DNA from: Thermovirga lienii DSM 17291
Lineage (GTDB): Bacteria > Synergistota > Synergistia > Synergistales > Thermovirgaceae
Direction of reading: 5' to 3'
Length of the DNA stretch: 64,000 bases
NCBI GenBank assembly: GCA_000233775.1
Contig: CP003096.1
Span: forward strand, 1,204,501-1,268,500
This document shows, one piece after another, positions 56,466 to 64,000 of this stretch. Both the position numbers and the translations under genes were made by a program. The notes below the pieces were generated by a model. The model was not told where the DNA came from. It saw nothing but the letters and a program-made list of their open reading frames with translations, and did not search any database. The stretch's first letter is position 1. Each line of letters starts with the position of its first letter.

Positions 56466-57017
56466 CTATGATAGTTCCCTGACGTCTTCAGGAGAAGGCC
56501 CGGTATCGTCTCTTCGCCAGGGCTTGATATCTTCATCCCAATCCTCAGGCAAGAAAATCAAGCCTTTATTTGGAAGCCCCTCAAAATCTACACCGAGCAT
56601 TTCCCTCATTTCTCGTTCGCTGTACTCTACCCCTGGGATCCTGCCCCATAGAGAGGGCATCCTAAGGTCATCTTTTGGCACAGCGACAGAGATGCAAAGC
56701 CCAATTTCTTTCCCTCGTTCGCTGCTCCTGAACAGAGTGCAGTGATAATTAAGGGTCACAACATCTCCGTCATCGTTACCTGACATGACCTGAAAATGAA
56801 GGAAATCGAACGTCATTAAGGTGTCTATCAAATCCAGGAACTTCTCCCTTTTAACCTTTAAGTACATGTCTTTGTACTGAACTTCGTTGCTGATGCCGCC
56901 CTTGTACTCCCTTATTTCCAAGCTTTCCAAGGCATCTTCAAATCGCTCTTGCAGGCAACCTGCCACTTCTTCCGGTTTTTTGCTATCTTTCACGTATTCA
57001 GGTTTGCATCTACTCAT
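56466..57017 (-). CDS. mbhK: Membrane-bound hydrogenase subunit K (NuoC-like)
   Basis: A 183-aa homologue of the 30-kDa complex I subunit. The family block PSLWGRIPGVEYSEREMREMLGVDFEG is clear, with LRMP and DWDED near the end. It is a structural partner of MbhL on the cytoplasmic side and overlaps mbhJ by 4 bases. Confidence 0.9.
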   Translation of the reverse strand: MSRCKPEYVKDSKKPEEVAGCLQERFEDALESLEIREYKGGISNEVQYKDMYLKVKREKFLDLIDTLMTFDFLHFQVMSGNDDGDVVTLNYHCTLFRSSERGKEIGLCISVAVPKDDLRMPSLWGRIPGVEYSEREMREMLGVDFEGLPNKGLIFLPEDWDEDIKPWRRDDTGPSPEDVRELS

Positions 57018-57475
57018 TTAGGGGCACCTGCCTTCTTCAGCTCTTCTTTCATCTTTTCCAGCTTCATTACGGCCTTAGCTGCACCCTCAATTATAGCCTC
57101 AGGTCTTGGGGGGCATCCGTGAACATATACATCCACTGGAATGATGTTATCCACAGGTCCCTCCAAGTTGTAGGATTTGTAAAACACATCTCCGGACGCA
57201 GCACAGTTACCAACCGCAATAACAACCTTGGGATCAGGCATCTGGGCATAGATTCTCTTGAGTTTATTAGCCATAAACTTTGTTACAGGCCCCGTGACCA
57301 GCAAGACATCTGCGTGCCGTGGAGTTCCTACAAGTTTCATCCCAAATCTCTCTATATCGTATCTTGGTGTGAGGGTTGCCACTATTTCGATATCGCATCC
57401 ATTACAGGAGCCGCTGTTACATAGAAAAACCCAGATAGACTTGGAGAGAATGTCTATATATCGTTCAAGTTTCAT
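57014..57475 (-). CDS. mbhJ: [NiFe]-hydrogenase small subunit (MbhJ, NuoB-like)
   Basis: 153 aa. It holds the 4Fe-4S cluster nearest to the NiFe site. Its likely ligands are C24 and C27 in SGSCNGCDIE, C91 in AVGNCAASG and C121 in VHGCPPRPE. There is no signal peptide and no further cluster domain, as in group 4 enzymes. It starts 12 bases after mbhI. Confidence 0.93.
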   Translation of the reverse strand: MKLERYIDILSKSIWVFLCNSGSCNGCDIEIVATLTPRYDIERFGMKLVGTPRHADVLLVTGPVTKFMANKLKRIYAQMPDPKVVIAVGNCAASGDVFYKSYNLEGPVDNIIPVDVYVHGCPPRPEAIIEGAAKAVMKLEKMKEELKKAGAPK

Positions 57476-57487
57476 AACTACCCCTCC

Positions 57488-57829
57488 TTAAAGCAGCACC
57501 AAAACCGCAAGCACTGCTGCAACTACAACCATGTACCCTACGTAGTCGTTGGTCAAACCACTATGCATCCCAGTGAGCAGCTCGTAGTATCCTTTCAACG
57601 CCTCAACGAATCCCCAATAAGCAGAGCTTGCAGGGACTTGTATCTCACTTCCATCTTCAGGTACTGCATTGGAACCATAAAATATTTCATCTTGTTCCGT
57701 TCCCTTTTTGTAATCGCTTCTACCCATGCTCCTGATCCAAAGCACGAGTCCCGAAGCTATAAAGAAGAAGATTATCCAGCTATAAACATCCCAATAACCA
57801 AAACCAGTAAACACATTACTCCACATCAC
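57488..57829 (-). CDS. mbhI: Membrane-bound hydrogenase subunit I-like membrane protein
   Basis: 113 aa with two hydrophobic helices (about 16-34 and 94-113) and a hydrophilic middle. Direct similarity is weak, but it lies exactly where mbhI lies in archaeal clusters, between the MrpD-like and small-subunit genes. There it connects the antiporter and hydrogenase modules. Overlaps mbhH by 4 bases. Confidence 0.75.
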   Translation of the reverse strand: MMWSNVFTGFGYWDVYSWIIFFFIASGLVLWIRSMGRSDYKKGTEQDEIFYGSNAVPEDGSEIQVPASSAYWGFVEALKGYYELLTGMHSGLTNDYVGYMVVVAAVLAVLVLL

Positions 57830-59391
57830 AGGCCACCTCCTACCACGGCCGAGATGTAGCCTGCTTGGTCTACAAGAGCCTTGGCCGCAGGTTCAACCAG
57901 GTTGGACAATGACCAAGTTGGGAATAGGGTTAAGCCTATTATCACTATGGTCAAAACAGACATTCCGAGGAGCATACCCGCCGGAACTTCCTTGACATGG
58001 GACAATCTAGCCTTCGCAGGCCCTAAAAATGCTGTCTGGAACACTTTCACAAAGGAGGCCAAAGTCAAGACCGAAGTAACAAGGGCCATTATCGAAAGAA
58101 TAGGATATACAGCAAAGGTTGACTCATATATTAGCAACTTAGACACAAACCCATTGAACGGCGGTAGTCCAGCTATCGCTGCTGCCGCTATTACGAACAT
58201 GAAAGTTGTATACGGCATGTTCCTTGCCAAACCACCTAAGTCATTTAGGTTTCTAGACCCAGCCGCGTAATACAGTGCCCCAGCCGTCAAAAACAGCAGA
58301 CCTTTATAGACAGTGTAGTTTATTAGATGGTATATACCACCCTTCATGGCTGTGAAACCATAATCAGCCATAGCTTGCGGGTCAGAAAGGGCCAATAGCC
58401 CAACTCCCAATCCAAGGAGCATGTAACCGATCTGAGACACTGAATGGTAAGCCATAAGGCGCTTGATTTCCTTTTGAACGACCGCCATGCTCACCCCAAT
58501 GAACATGGAGAGAACACCCATGACTATTATCGTCCAAGGCACAACAGCACTTCCAAGGCTTGCTCCATAGATGGAGAAACAGACCCTGAAAAGTCCATAA
58601 AGAGAGGCCTGACTTACAGCGATCAGCAAGCATGTAACACCAGCAGGCGCCTCAGTATATGCATCTGGAGTCCACATGTGCATTGGGACGGTACCGCACT
58701 TCATGGCAAGAGCAACGATCAAGAACACCAACGCCACTTTTTCTGCATATCCAAGCCTAAGCACATTGGCGACAGCAGCCATGTTAACCGCGTTGTATCT
58801 GCCGTACAAAAATGCAATAGCTATTAAAACCATCATCGCACCAATGGTTGAAACGACCATGTACTTGAAGCTTGCTTCTATGGCCTCGGGTCGATCCCTC
58901 CAGAAAGCCACCAATCCAAAGGAAGCAACCGAGGCTATTTCCAGGAACACAAAGAAGTTGAACAAGTCTCCAGTTAGGACCATTCCCAACATACCAGTGG
59001 TAAGAAGGAAGTAAAGGGCAGTAAATTTGTCCAAACCAGAGAACTTCTCCATATAGTTAGTGGAGAAAATTGCTCCTGCCAAGGCAGCAATACTCCCAAC
59101 CAAAGCCATAAAAGCACTGAAAGCATCGACTTCCAGAATTATCCGTATAGGCAAACTCATTCCCGAAGGCAACGAAAGGTTAAAGGCTTCACCACCCATC
59201 ACGTAGATAGCAGTCCCGGAAGCTAATACCTGTTGCCACAGGAGAACGCTCAAGATTGCCGTCAAGGCAGAAACCCCTACAAGCCAGAAATTCCTTGCCG
59301 CTTTACCCAGCATAGAAGCCACAGGAGCAACAAATGCACCCAAAAGCGGCACCGCGATCATAAGAGCCGGGAGATGTACATGCCAACTCAT
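57826..59391 (-). CDS. mbhH: Antiporter-like subunit H (MrpD/NuoN family)
   Basis: A 521-aa proton-translocating subunit with about 14 transmembrane segments. The family block FLIVALAMKCGTVPMHMWTPDAYTEAP carries the conserved lysine, and LMAYHSVSQIGYMLLG follows. It would pump ions coupled to hydrogenase turnover. Confidence 0.93.
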   Translation of the reverse strand: MSWHVHLPALMIAVPLLGAFVAPVASMLGKAARNFWLVGVSALTAILSVLLWQQVLASGTAIYVMGGEAFNLSLPSGMSLPIRIILEVDAFSAFMALVGSIAALAGAIFSTNYMEKFSGLDKFTALYFLLTTGMLGMVLTGDLFNFFVFLEIASVASFGLVAFWRDRPEAIEASFKYMVVSTIGAMMVLIAIAFLYGRYNAVNMAAVANVLRLGYAEKVALVFLIVALAMKCGTVPMHMWTPDAYTEAPAGVTCLLIAVSQASLYGLFRVCFSIYGASLGSAVVPWTIIVMGVLSMFIGVSMAVVQKEIKRLMAYHSVSQIGYMLLGLGVGLLALSDPQAMADYGFTAMKGGIYHLINYTVYKGLLFLTAGALYYAAGSRNLNDLGGLARNMPYTTFMFVIAAAAIAGLPPFNGFVSKLLIYESTFAVYPILSIMALVTSVLTLASFVKVFQTAFLGPAKARLSHVKEVPAGMLLGMSVLTIVIIGLTLFPTWSLSNLVEPAAKALVDQAGYISAVVGGGL

Positions 59392-59735
59392 CCTCGTAAC
59401 CTCCTAATCTCCCGGACGTCCAACGTCCCATAATGTTTGTACAGCATCATTATCAGCGAAAGCATAAGCGCCGATGTGGCCAGACCTATAACTATCGCTG
59501 TCAGCGTCAAAGCTTGTGGAACAGGCAAAACCATCTTTTCCACTTTGCCCGCCAAAGTAAATACGGGTATGCTTCCGCCGGCCCTATAGCCAAGAACGAT
59601 AAGCAGAAGGTTTGCGGAAGCTTCTATCAAAGTGATACCTATTGCTATCTTTATGAGGTTCTTCTCAAAAAGAACCGCATAAAGTCCCAACAAGAAAATT
59701 ATTCCGACAACAAGATATGGTAGATTACCCGTCAT
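59388..59735 (-). CDS. mbhG: Antiporter-like subunit G (MrpC/NuoK family)
   Basis: 115 aa from ATG 59735 (AGGAG 7 bases upstream), with three transmembrane helices. The LIEASANLLLIVLGY segment has the NuoK/MrpC-type glutamate. It overlaps mbhH by 4 and mbhF by 11 bases. Confidence 0.9.
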   Translation of the reverse strand: MTGNLPYLVVGIIFLLGLYAVLFEKNLIKIAIGITLIEASANLLLIVLGYRAGGSIPVFTLAGKVEKMVLPVPQALTLTAIVIGLATSALMLSLIMMLYKHYGTLDVREIRRLRG

Positions 59736-60219
59736 GGCCCGTCTCCTCACTTCCGCTTTCTTCGTATAACCTTATTCCTTTGAACATGTAGTAGAGGATC
59801 AAGGAAAGCCCACCAATGACCTCCAGCCCCACAGCCATGTTCATGAGCGCAATGGTTCCAGAGCTGTTGAGTACACCACTATTGGGTCCTATTGGAACAG
59901 GAGAGCCGAAGAGACCGCCTTGGCCTGCCAGGAAGTTGTAGAAAAAGGTGGTCCCCAGTCCAAGAAGACCTGTTCCTATGAAAACCAAAAGACCAATCGT
60001 CTCAAACCATGAAAAAAGATTGGACTTGTAGAAAGAAACAAACTTTTTCCCACCATATGCGACCAAGAGAAAGGCAAACAAAGTTGCTACCACTGCCCCT
60101 CCCTGGAAACCTCCACCTGGGGTCAAATGGCCGTGAACTATGACATACACCCCAAAAACAGCCAAAAACCAGGCGAAAACATCGCAAATAGTCCTAACTA
60201 TCACCGACAAGGAGTACAT
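59725..60219 (-). CDS. mbhF: Antiporter-like subunit F (MrpB/MnhB family)
   Basis: 164 aa. It has the MnhB signature VHGHLTPGGGFQGGAVVA and four hydrophobic segments. Fits the Mrp B subunit by order and motif. Starts exactly at the mbhE stop. Confidence 0.91.
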   Translation of the reverse strand: MYSLSVIVRTICDVFAWFLAVFGVYVIVHGHLTPGGGFQGGAVVATLFAFLLVAYGGKKFVSFYKSNLFSWFETIGLLVFIGTGLLGLGTTFFYNFLAGQGGLFGSPVPIGPNSGVLNSSGTIALMNMAVGLEVIGGLSLILYYMFKGIRLYEESGSEETGHDG

Positions 60220-60491
60220 TAATTATGCCCTCCTTTCCTGAAAACGACCAATACAGAACAAACAGCAGTAAAAAGCACAGCGGCCTCACCTAAAGTATCA
60301 AATCCCCTGTAATCGAAAACGATTGATGTCACAATGTTGTTCACAGATCTTTCCGCCTGAGCATTATATAGATAATAGTCGTCCATCGGGGCTATAACAG
60401 GATCCCCAAACTGGTGTATCCTGCTCAACCCTCCCCAAAGAGTACCTACCATTATTACGAGGGCCATCAAGAACAATACATGTTTTTTCAT
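60219..60491 (-). CDS. mbhE: Antiporter-like subunit E (Mrp/MbhE)
   Basis: A 90-aa membrane protein. NIVTSIVFDYRGFDTLGEAAVLFTAV matches the segment found at the C-terminus of MrpA/before MrpB in other systems, here as a separate gene. Overlaps mbhD by 4 bases. Confidence 0.87.
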   Translation of the reverse strand: MKKHVLFLMALVIMVGTLWGGLSRIHQFGDPVIAPMDDYYLYNAQAERSVNNIVTSIVFDYRGFDTLGEAAVLFTAVCSVLVVFRKGGHN

Positions 60492-60751
60492 CGACGATCA
60501 CCCCCGTTGCCCTTCCTCAGAGCCTTGCATCCTCTAAGCGCTATTATATATATGGCTGTGGTTAGCCCGGCACCTATACCTGCCTCAGCAATAGCCACAT
60601 CTGGTGCCTGCAATATGTAAAACTCCAAAGAGAGAAGCAAGCTAAAAACAGCAAGAGAGATTACAGAGGAAAGCAAATCTTTGAACCATATGGCAAAAAA
60701 GGCTGAAACCGTTATAAGTGCCAGCACAAAGAAATGAAATACCCCGTTCAT
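60488..60751 (-). CDS. mbhD: Antiporter-like subunit D (Mrp/MbhD, DUF4040-type)
   Basis: An 87-aa protein with three hydrophobic stretches. The block LQAPDVAIAEAGIGAGLTTAIYIIAL is the one shared by MbhD and the MrpA C-terminal region. It overlaps mbhC by 4 bases. Confidence 0.88.
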   Translation of the reverse strand: MNGVFHFFVLALITVSAFFAIWFKDLLSSVISLAVFSLLLSLEFYILQAPDVAIAEAGIGAGLTTAIYIIALRGCKALRKGNGGDRR

Positions 60752-61119
60752 GCCGAAACACCACCTTTTTTCTTTTGGTCTTCGGCTAGCCTATCCACCA
60801 CGGCAAACTTGGGCATTATTCCGCTCCTATGAGCAGCCCTAGCTAAAGCATGCGCGCCAGTCGGGTTTGTGATCAACAAAGCAGCCACCGCTATAATGGC
60901 GTGCACTGCCAATGTACCAAACCTACCCTCGCCGCTAACGACCAATTTTTGCAAAGCAAAAAGCACCACAGCTGCCGAAGTGAAAATGGAGCCAAATGTA
61001 GTACACTTTGTGGTCCCATGCAGCCTTGTGTAAACGTCTGGAAATCTGTAAAGAGCCACGGTACCTAACAAGTTGAACAAAGTTCCTATTACCAAGAAAA
61101 GTACTATGAGCGCATTCAT
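60748..61119 (-). CDS. mbhC: Antiporter subunit C (MrpG family)
   Basis: A 123-aa protein with three helices. The signature FPDVYTRLHGTTKCTTFGSIF and ITNPTGAHALARAAH are those of MrpG/PhaG. Its start lies 2 bases after the mbhB stop. Confidence 0.92.
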   Translation of the reverse strand: MNALIVLFLVIGTLFNLLGTVALYRFPDVYTRLHGTTKCTTFGSIFTSAAVVLFALQKLVVSGEGRFGTLAVHAIIAVAALLITNPTGAHALARAAHRSGIMPKFAVVDRLAEDQKKKGGVSA

Positions 61120-61121
61120 CG

Positions 61122-61382
61122 TTACATGCCTCCTTCGATGTACCGGGCCAAAAACAAAGTTCCCACAAAGGAAAGGCCAGCATAAACTATCGCTACGTCC
61201 ACCATAACTACCGAGTCATATACAACGGCCAACAAGATCATAAGGGCCACTACCAACGTGTTCATAGAGTCCAAAGCCACTGCTCTGTCTGCCACCGTAG
61301 GTCCGGCTATCAACCTTCCGGACATCAAAAAAGCACATAGGGCTATTATTCCTGCGGCCCACATAAAGACCGTCAAAGTCAT
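61122..61382 (-). CDS. mbhB: Antiporter subunit B (MrpF family)
   Basis: An 86-aa protein with three helices. GPTVADRAVALDSMNTLVVA is the conserved MrpF/PhaF block, including an Asp thought to matter for cation passage. Overlaps mbhA by 4 bases. Confidence 0.92.
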   Translation of the reverse strand: MTLTVFMWAAGIIALCAFLMSGRLIAGPTVADRAVALDSMNTLVVALMILLAVVYDSVVMVDVAIVYAGLSFVGTLFLARYIEGGM

Positions 61383-61876
61383 TCAGCAACCCTCCTCGCC
61401 CATTTCCCAAAAGTGCCATAAACCAGCTCTTCTTCTGGGTTCTCATCTGTTACGTTTATCCAGTGAATGTAGAACAGGTTCCCACCTTCTGGATCTTCAT
61501 TGATATCCACTGTCAAGGTACCTGGAGTCAAGGTTATGGAGTTAGCTAGCATTGTGGTGGCCAAAGTGCCCTTCAATCCAGAATTGATCTTGACTATGCC
61601 CGGCCTTATCTTCCCTGTTATAACTCTCATGGCGACATCCAAGTTAGCTTTCACCATGCCCAGAAAGAAAGGGCCGAAAAGGTACGCAACAAACATCCCC
61701 CACCTGACGGGATTCAGACCGTACAAGCTAAAAAATCTCCTGGGATTCCAAACCCTGGCAGCGAAGGCGAGAATGGCACCCAATACAATTCCTATAACAA
61801 CTTCTGCCATATCTATTCCGTTGCCGCTCCAGGCCAAAAGCAAATAAACAAGCACTGAGAACACGAAAATGACCAT
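61379..61876 (-). CDS. mbhA: Antiporter subunit A (MrpE family)
   Basis: First gene of the cluster, 165 aa from ATG 61876 (AAGGGGG 8 bases upstream; a GTG inside that site is less likely). It has two N-terminal helices and a conserved soluble part, LANSITLTPGTLTVDI, diagnostic of MrpE. A possible promoter (TTGGCT with GATAAA, minus strand, near 61940-61914) lies upstream. Confidence 0.92.
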   Translation of the reverse strand: MVIFVFSVLVYLLLAWSGNGIDMAEVVIGIVLGAILAFAARVWNPRRFFSLYGLNPVRWGMFVAYLFGPFFLGMVKANLDVAMRVITGKIRPGIVKINSGLKGTLATTMLANSITLTPGTLTVDINEDPEGGNLFYIHWINVTDENPEEELVYGTFGKWARRVAE

Positions 61877-61971
61877 ACATTTCACCCCCTTAACTAAAAA
61901 GTTGAATGTTTGTTTTTATCTTAAAAACACGCTATAAGCCAAGACTGCCGCCAGCACCCCAGAATTCTCTG

Positions 61972-62400
61972 CTATTCTATTTTGACTTTATCCTTTACCC
62001 TAACCCTGCCTCCAGAAACTACCTTTAAGAAATATCCCACATCAGGCAGCAAACACCACCCCATATAACTATAAGTATGGGGCTCATCAGGCCTTTTGCC
62101 ACGCTCTACCACTTCTAATATCACGTTTTCGCCTAACCTCAGCTTGGAACCTATCTTTATTAAGGAGGGGCAATCCAATTTGATTCGCAGGTTCTCAGCC
62201 AAAGAACCTGGAGGGAATTTTATTTTGGCCCTGTCCTCTGCCACTGCAACATCTGATGACAACAAAAGGCTGACTTCTCTGCCTTTTGTTCCCAAGTGAC
62301 AATCTCCTTCTATCCCACCTGGCAAGAACAAAGCTTCACTTACAGGCTCCTTTGGTTTATCCTTAAAGGCACCTATACATATAGCTTCGACGATTCCCAA
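61972..62400 (-). CDS. MOSC-domain protein
   Basis: A 142-aa single MOSC domain (a sulfur-carrier fold linked to molybdenum cofactor enzymes). Seen are the N-terminal ICIGAFKD, GGIEGDCHLGTKGREVSLL and FPPGSLAENLRI, and PHTYSYMG. The conserved MOSC cysteine is not obvious at its usual place, though cysteines are present. TTG 62400 has GGGGGG 7 bases upstream, and TATAAT (62433-62428) precedes it. A molybdopterin enzyme gene is in the window at 29844. Confidence 0.83.
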   Translation of the reverse strand: MGIVEAICIGAFKDKPKEPVSEALFLPGGIEGDCHLGTKGREVSLLLSSDVAVAEDRAKIKFPPGSLAENLRIKLDCPSLIKIGSKLRLGENVILEVVERGKRPDEPHTYSYMGWCLLPDVGYFLKVVSGGRVRVKDKVKIE

Positions 62401-62509
62401 AATTACGCCCCCCTACCCCGAGGATACATTATACAACACATGGGAAGGTTGCGTCTCATTTTTTTGCCTCCGTCCCACAAAATTTTAGTTCGAAGGTATT
62501 TTTTCGAAA

Positions 62510-62518
62510 TTTTACGTG
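62510..62518. repeat. Target site duplication, left copy
   Basis: TTTTACGTG directly before the IS element; the same 9 bases follow it. Confidence 0.85.
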
Positions 62519-63914
62519 GGTCAAGTCCAAATTTGTGTGTAAATTCCCTCTGGCAGATAAGATCACCCCGTTTTAAGCTACATTTACCTGGGTATCGGCA
62601 TTATTCACCTCCTTCTGCTGTTTTTCTGTGTTAGCCTTCCACTCCCAATACTCTGCCATATCAAAGTAGCGCTTTCCTGTGGTCCACACCTCGTCGATCT
62701 CTACAAGCACTGCTCCGATCAGTCTCACAGCCGACTCCTCGTTAGGGAAGATTCGGATCACCCGCTCCCGCCGGCGGATCTCCTGGTTGAGCCGCTCGAC
62801 TCCATTGGTGGTGCGCAGCCGCTTCCGGTAGCGCCCTGGTAGTGCCATCACCGCCATTGCGTCCTCGAAACCAGCTTCAAGTCGCTCTACCGCCTTTGGC
62901 GCCCGGGCGCCAAAGGCCTCTATCGTTTCGTTCAGCAACCGCCTGGCCGTCTCCATATCCGGCGCGTCGAAGATCAACCGCAGTCGCCCGTGCAGGTCGC
63001 CCTGGAGGCTCTTAGGACAGGCGTCCAGGATGTTCCGGATAAAGTGGGTCTGGCACCGCTGCCATGTCGCTCCTTGGAAGTGGGTTTCTATCGCATTGAT
63101 CAAGCCCTTGTGATCATCCGAAACAACCAAGTCCACTCCCTTGAGACCGCGCTCCTTGAGCCGGCCGAAGAACTCCGACCAAGCAGCCTCTGATTCGCTA
63201 TCCCCGAGCATAAGCCCTAAAATCTCCCGGTATCCCTCCCGGTTGATCCCTGTAGCGAGAAGTACGCTTGAAAGCCGTACCCGGCCGCCTTTACGCACCC
63301 GGATGACAATGGCATCTACCAGGAGAAATGGGTATTCCTGGCTGCTCAAATCTCGCTCGTTCCACTCCTTTACGATGTCGTCCAGTCTTTTGCACAGGCT
63401 GGATACGGTGGATTTGGAGAACTCCGTGCCGCATAGTTCATCAACAACCGCCCTTACCTTCCTGGTGGATACGCCGTTCACGACCATCTCGACCATGGCC
63501 AGCAAGAGCGCCTGCTCGCTCCGCTGGTACCGCTCGAAAAGCTCCGTGGAGAAGTGCCCGCTCCGGAGACGGGGAACCATAAGCGTAAGTTCTCCTACGC
63601 GAGACTTGAGCAGCTTATCCCGATACCCGTTGCGGTACCCCTGCCGCTCTTCGGTACGTTCGTATGGCTTGGCCCTGAGTTGTTCGGTAGCCTGAGCATC
63701 GAGTATCTGATTCACGATGTTCTCCACCAACCGAGCCAATCCATCATCCCGAATAAATAATCCTTGCAAGAGATCACAGTCTACGGTAACCTGGTAGTGA
63801 GCCATCTTTTCTCCCTCCTGATGATTAAGATTAAGCTACTTCTTATCTACCAGAGGGAGGGGTGGCTCTCCTGCTTCAAGCCATCAATTTTACACCATCA
63901 TAATGGACACTACT
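62519..63914 (-). mobile_element. IS256-family insertion sequence, 1396 bp, intact
   Basis: It encodes one full transposase and is flanked by the 9-bp duplication TTTTACGTG. The imperfect ends (left GGTCAAGTCCAAATTTGTG, right reverse AGTAGTGTCCATTATGATG) share GTCCA and TGTAAA blocks. A longer subterminal repeat, TCCCTCTGGCAGATAAG (62545-62561) and its inverted copy (63842-63858, one mismatch), lies inside. Its GC is visibly higher than the surroundings. It sits between the MOSC gene and a divergent gene starting at 63966, so it may alter that gene's promoter. Confidence 0.93.
62573..63805 (-). CDS. IS256-family (mutator-type) transposase
   Basis: A full-length 410-aa DDE transposase. Typical blocks are ERQGYRNGYRDK, the DDE region FLLVDAIVIRVRKGG (first Asp) and LVVSDDHKGLINAI (second Asp), WQRCQTHFIRN, and the C-terminal RLRTTNGVERLNQEIRRRERVIRIFPNEES with the catalytic Glu. 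No stop or shift, so probably active or recently so. Codon use is GC-rich compared with neighbours. Confidence 0.96.
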   Translation of the reverse strand: MAHYQVTVDCDLLQGLFIRDDGLARLVENIVNQILDAQATEQLRAKPYERTEERQGYRNGYRDKLLKSRVGELTLMVPRLRSGHFSTELFERYQRSEQALLLAMVEMVVNGVSTRKVRAVVDELCGTEFSKSTVSSLCKRLDDIVKEWNERDLSSQEYPFLLVDAIVIRVRKGGRVRLSSVLLATGINREGYREILGLMLGDSESEAAWSEFFGRLKERGLKGVDLVVSDDHKGLINAIETHFQGATWQRCQTHFIRNILDACPKSLQGDLHGRLRLIFDAPDMETARRLLNETIEAFGARAPKAVERLEAGFEDAMAVMALPGRYRKRLRTTNGVERLNQEIRRRERVIRIFPNEESAVRLIGAVLVEIDEVWTTGKRYFDMAEYWEWKANTEKQQKEVNNADTQVNVA

Positions 63915-63923
63915 TTTTACGTG
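63915..63923. repeat. Target site duplication, right copy
   Basis: TTTTACGTG directly after the IS element, identical to the left copy. Confidence 0.85.
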
Positions 63924-63965
63924 ATATTAGGAAATATTTTAAACCTACTCGAAAGGTGAAGCTAC

Positions 63966-64000
63966 ATGAAAAAAAAGATAATTATCTCTCTAGCGTTGAT
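63966..64000 (+). CDS. Start of a secreted or membrane protein gene (cut by window edge)
   Basis: AAAGGTGAAGC precedes ATG 63966, which opens MKKKIIISLAL before the window ends. The lysines and hydrophobic run are a typical signal peptide. The function cannot be read. The IS element lies only 51 bases upstream. Confidence 0.65.
   Translation, partial: MKKKIIISLAL

Noticed and set aside
63141-63695. Plus-strand frame of 184 codons opposite the transposase
   Set aside because: It results from GC-rich codon use of the IS gene. The composition is Ser/Arg-rich low complexity with no family resemblance.

Overview
This window looks like part of the chromosome of an anaerobic, amino-acid-fermenting, hydrogen-producing bacterium. 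A Synergistota member (Thermovirga/Acetomicrobium-like) is my best guess, but I infer this from gene content and did not search any database. The pointers are a selenocysteine-containing glycine/sarcosine/betaine reductase component B, a membrane-bound Mbh-type [NiFe]-hydrogenase fused to Mrp antiporter modules, many amino-acid catabolic enzymes, a T-box leader on argG, a small-type SRP RNA and moderate GC. Nothing points to oxygen respiration.

Layout. (1) 1-6973 (+): the tightly packed, translationally coupled purine operon purL(partial)-F-M-N-H-D-E, followed by a YhcC-type radical SAM gene. (2) About 7.9-18.1 kb, mostly minus strand: amino-acid and keto-acid enzymes (a threonine dehydratase-like and ornithine cyclodeaminase-like pair, homoserine dehydrogenase, a SufS-like class V enzyme, iron alcohol dehydrogenase, 2-hydroxyacid dehydrogenase, a Cys/Met-type PLP enzyme) plus a FadL-type porin gene broken by a frameshift. 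(3) 18.1-21.9 kb: a membrane protein, a stand-alone alanyl-tRNA editing protein, acylphosphatase, and argG behind a T-box leader. (4) 21.9-31.7 kb, one long minus-strand run with overlapping genes: molybdopterin oxidoreductase, hypA, hypB, UvrD/PcrA helicase, a CoaE-CutA fusion, a DHH-CBS-tRNA nucleotidyltransferase, an M50 protease and surE. (5) 31.8-39.8 kb: hpf, an aminotransferase, carbamate kinase, the rpsB-tsf-pyrH-frr operon, a CsoR/CstR-type repressor, SRP RNA, two tRNA-Ser genes and tadA. (6) 39.9-46.7 kb: a BcsB-like envelope protein split by a frameshift at a slippery site, grdX, the selenoprotein gene grdB, grdE and a divergent PucR/CdaR-type regulator. (7) 46.8-53.5 kb: a B12-type radical SAM protein, tRNA-Arg, tRNA-Ser, a SurA-like chaperone, polA and a compact gltX. 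(8) 53.6-61.9 kb: a complete 14-gene mbhN-to-mbhA cluster. (9) 62-64 kb: a MOSC protein, an intact IS256-family element with a 9-bp target duplication, and the first codons of another gene.

How it fits together (inference). Amino acids are oxidised or deaminated by the PLP enzymes and dehydrogenases. Reduced ferredoxin could be reoxidised by Mbh, giving H2 and an ion gradient. HypA/HypB would supply nickel to it. Glycine or a related substrate could act as electron acceptor through the Grd selenoenzyme, and carbamate kinase would make ATP from carbamoyl phosphate.

The most interesting items are the selenocysteine codon in grdB, the full bacterial Mbh cluster with an enlarged four-cluster MbhN subunit, the AMIN/BcsB-like gene next to grdX with a canonical -1 slippery heptamer at its frame junction, the CoaE-CutA fusion, and a glutamyl-tRNA synthetase that appears to lack a segment.
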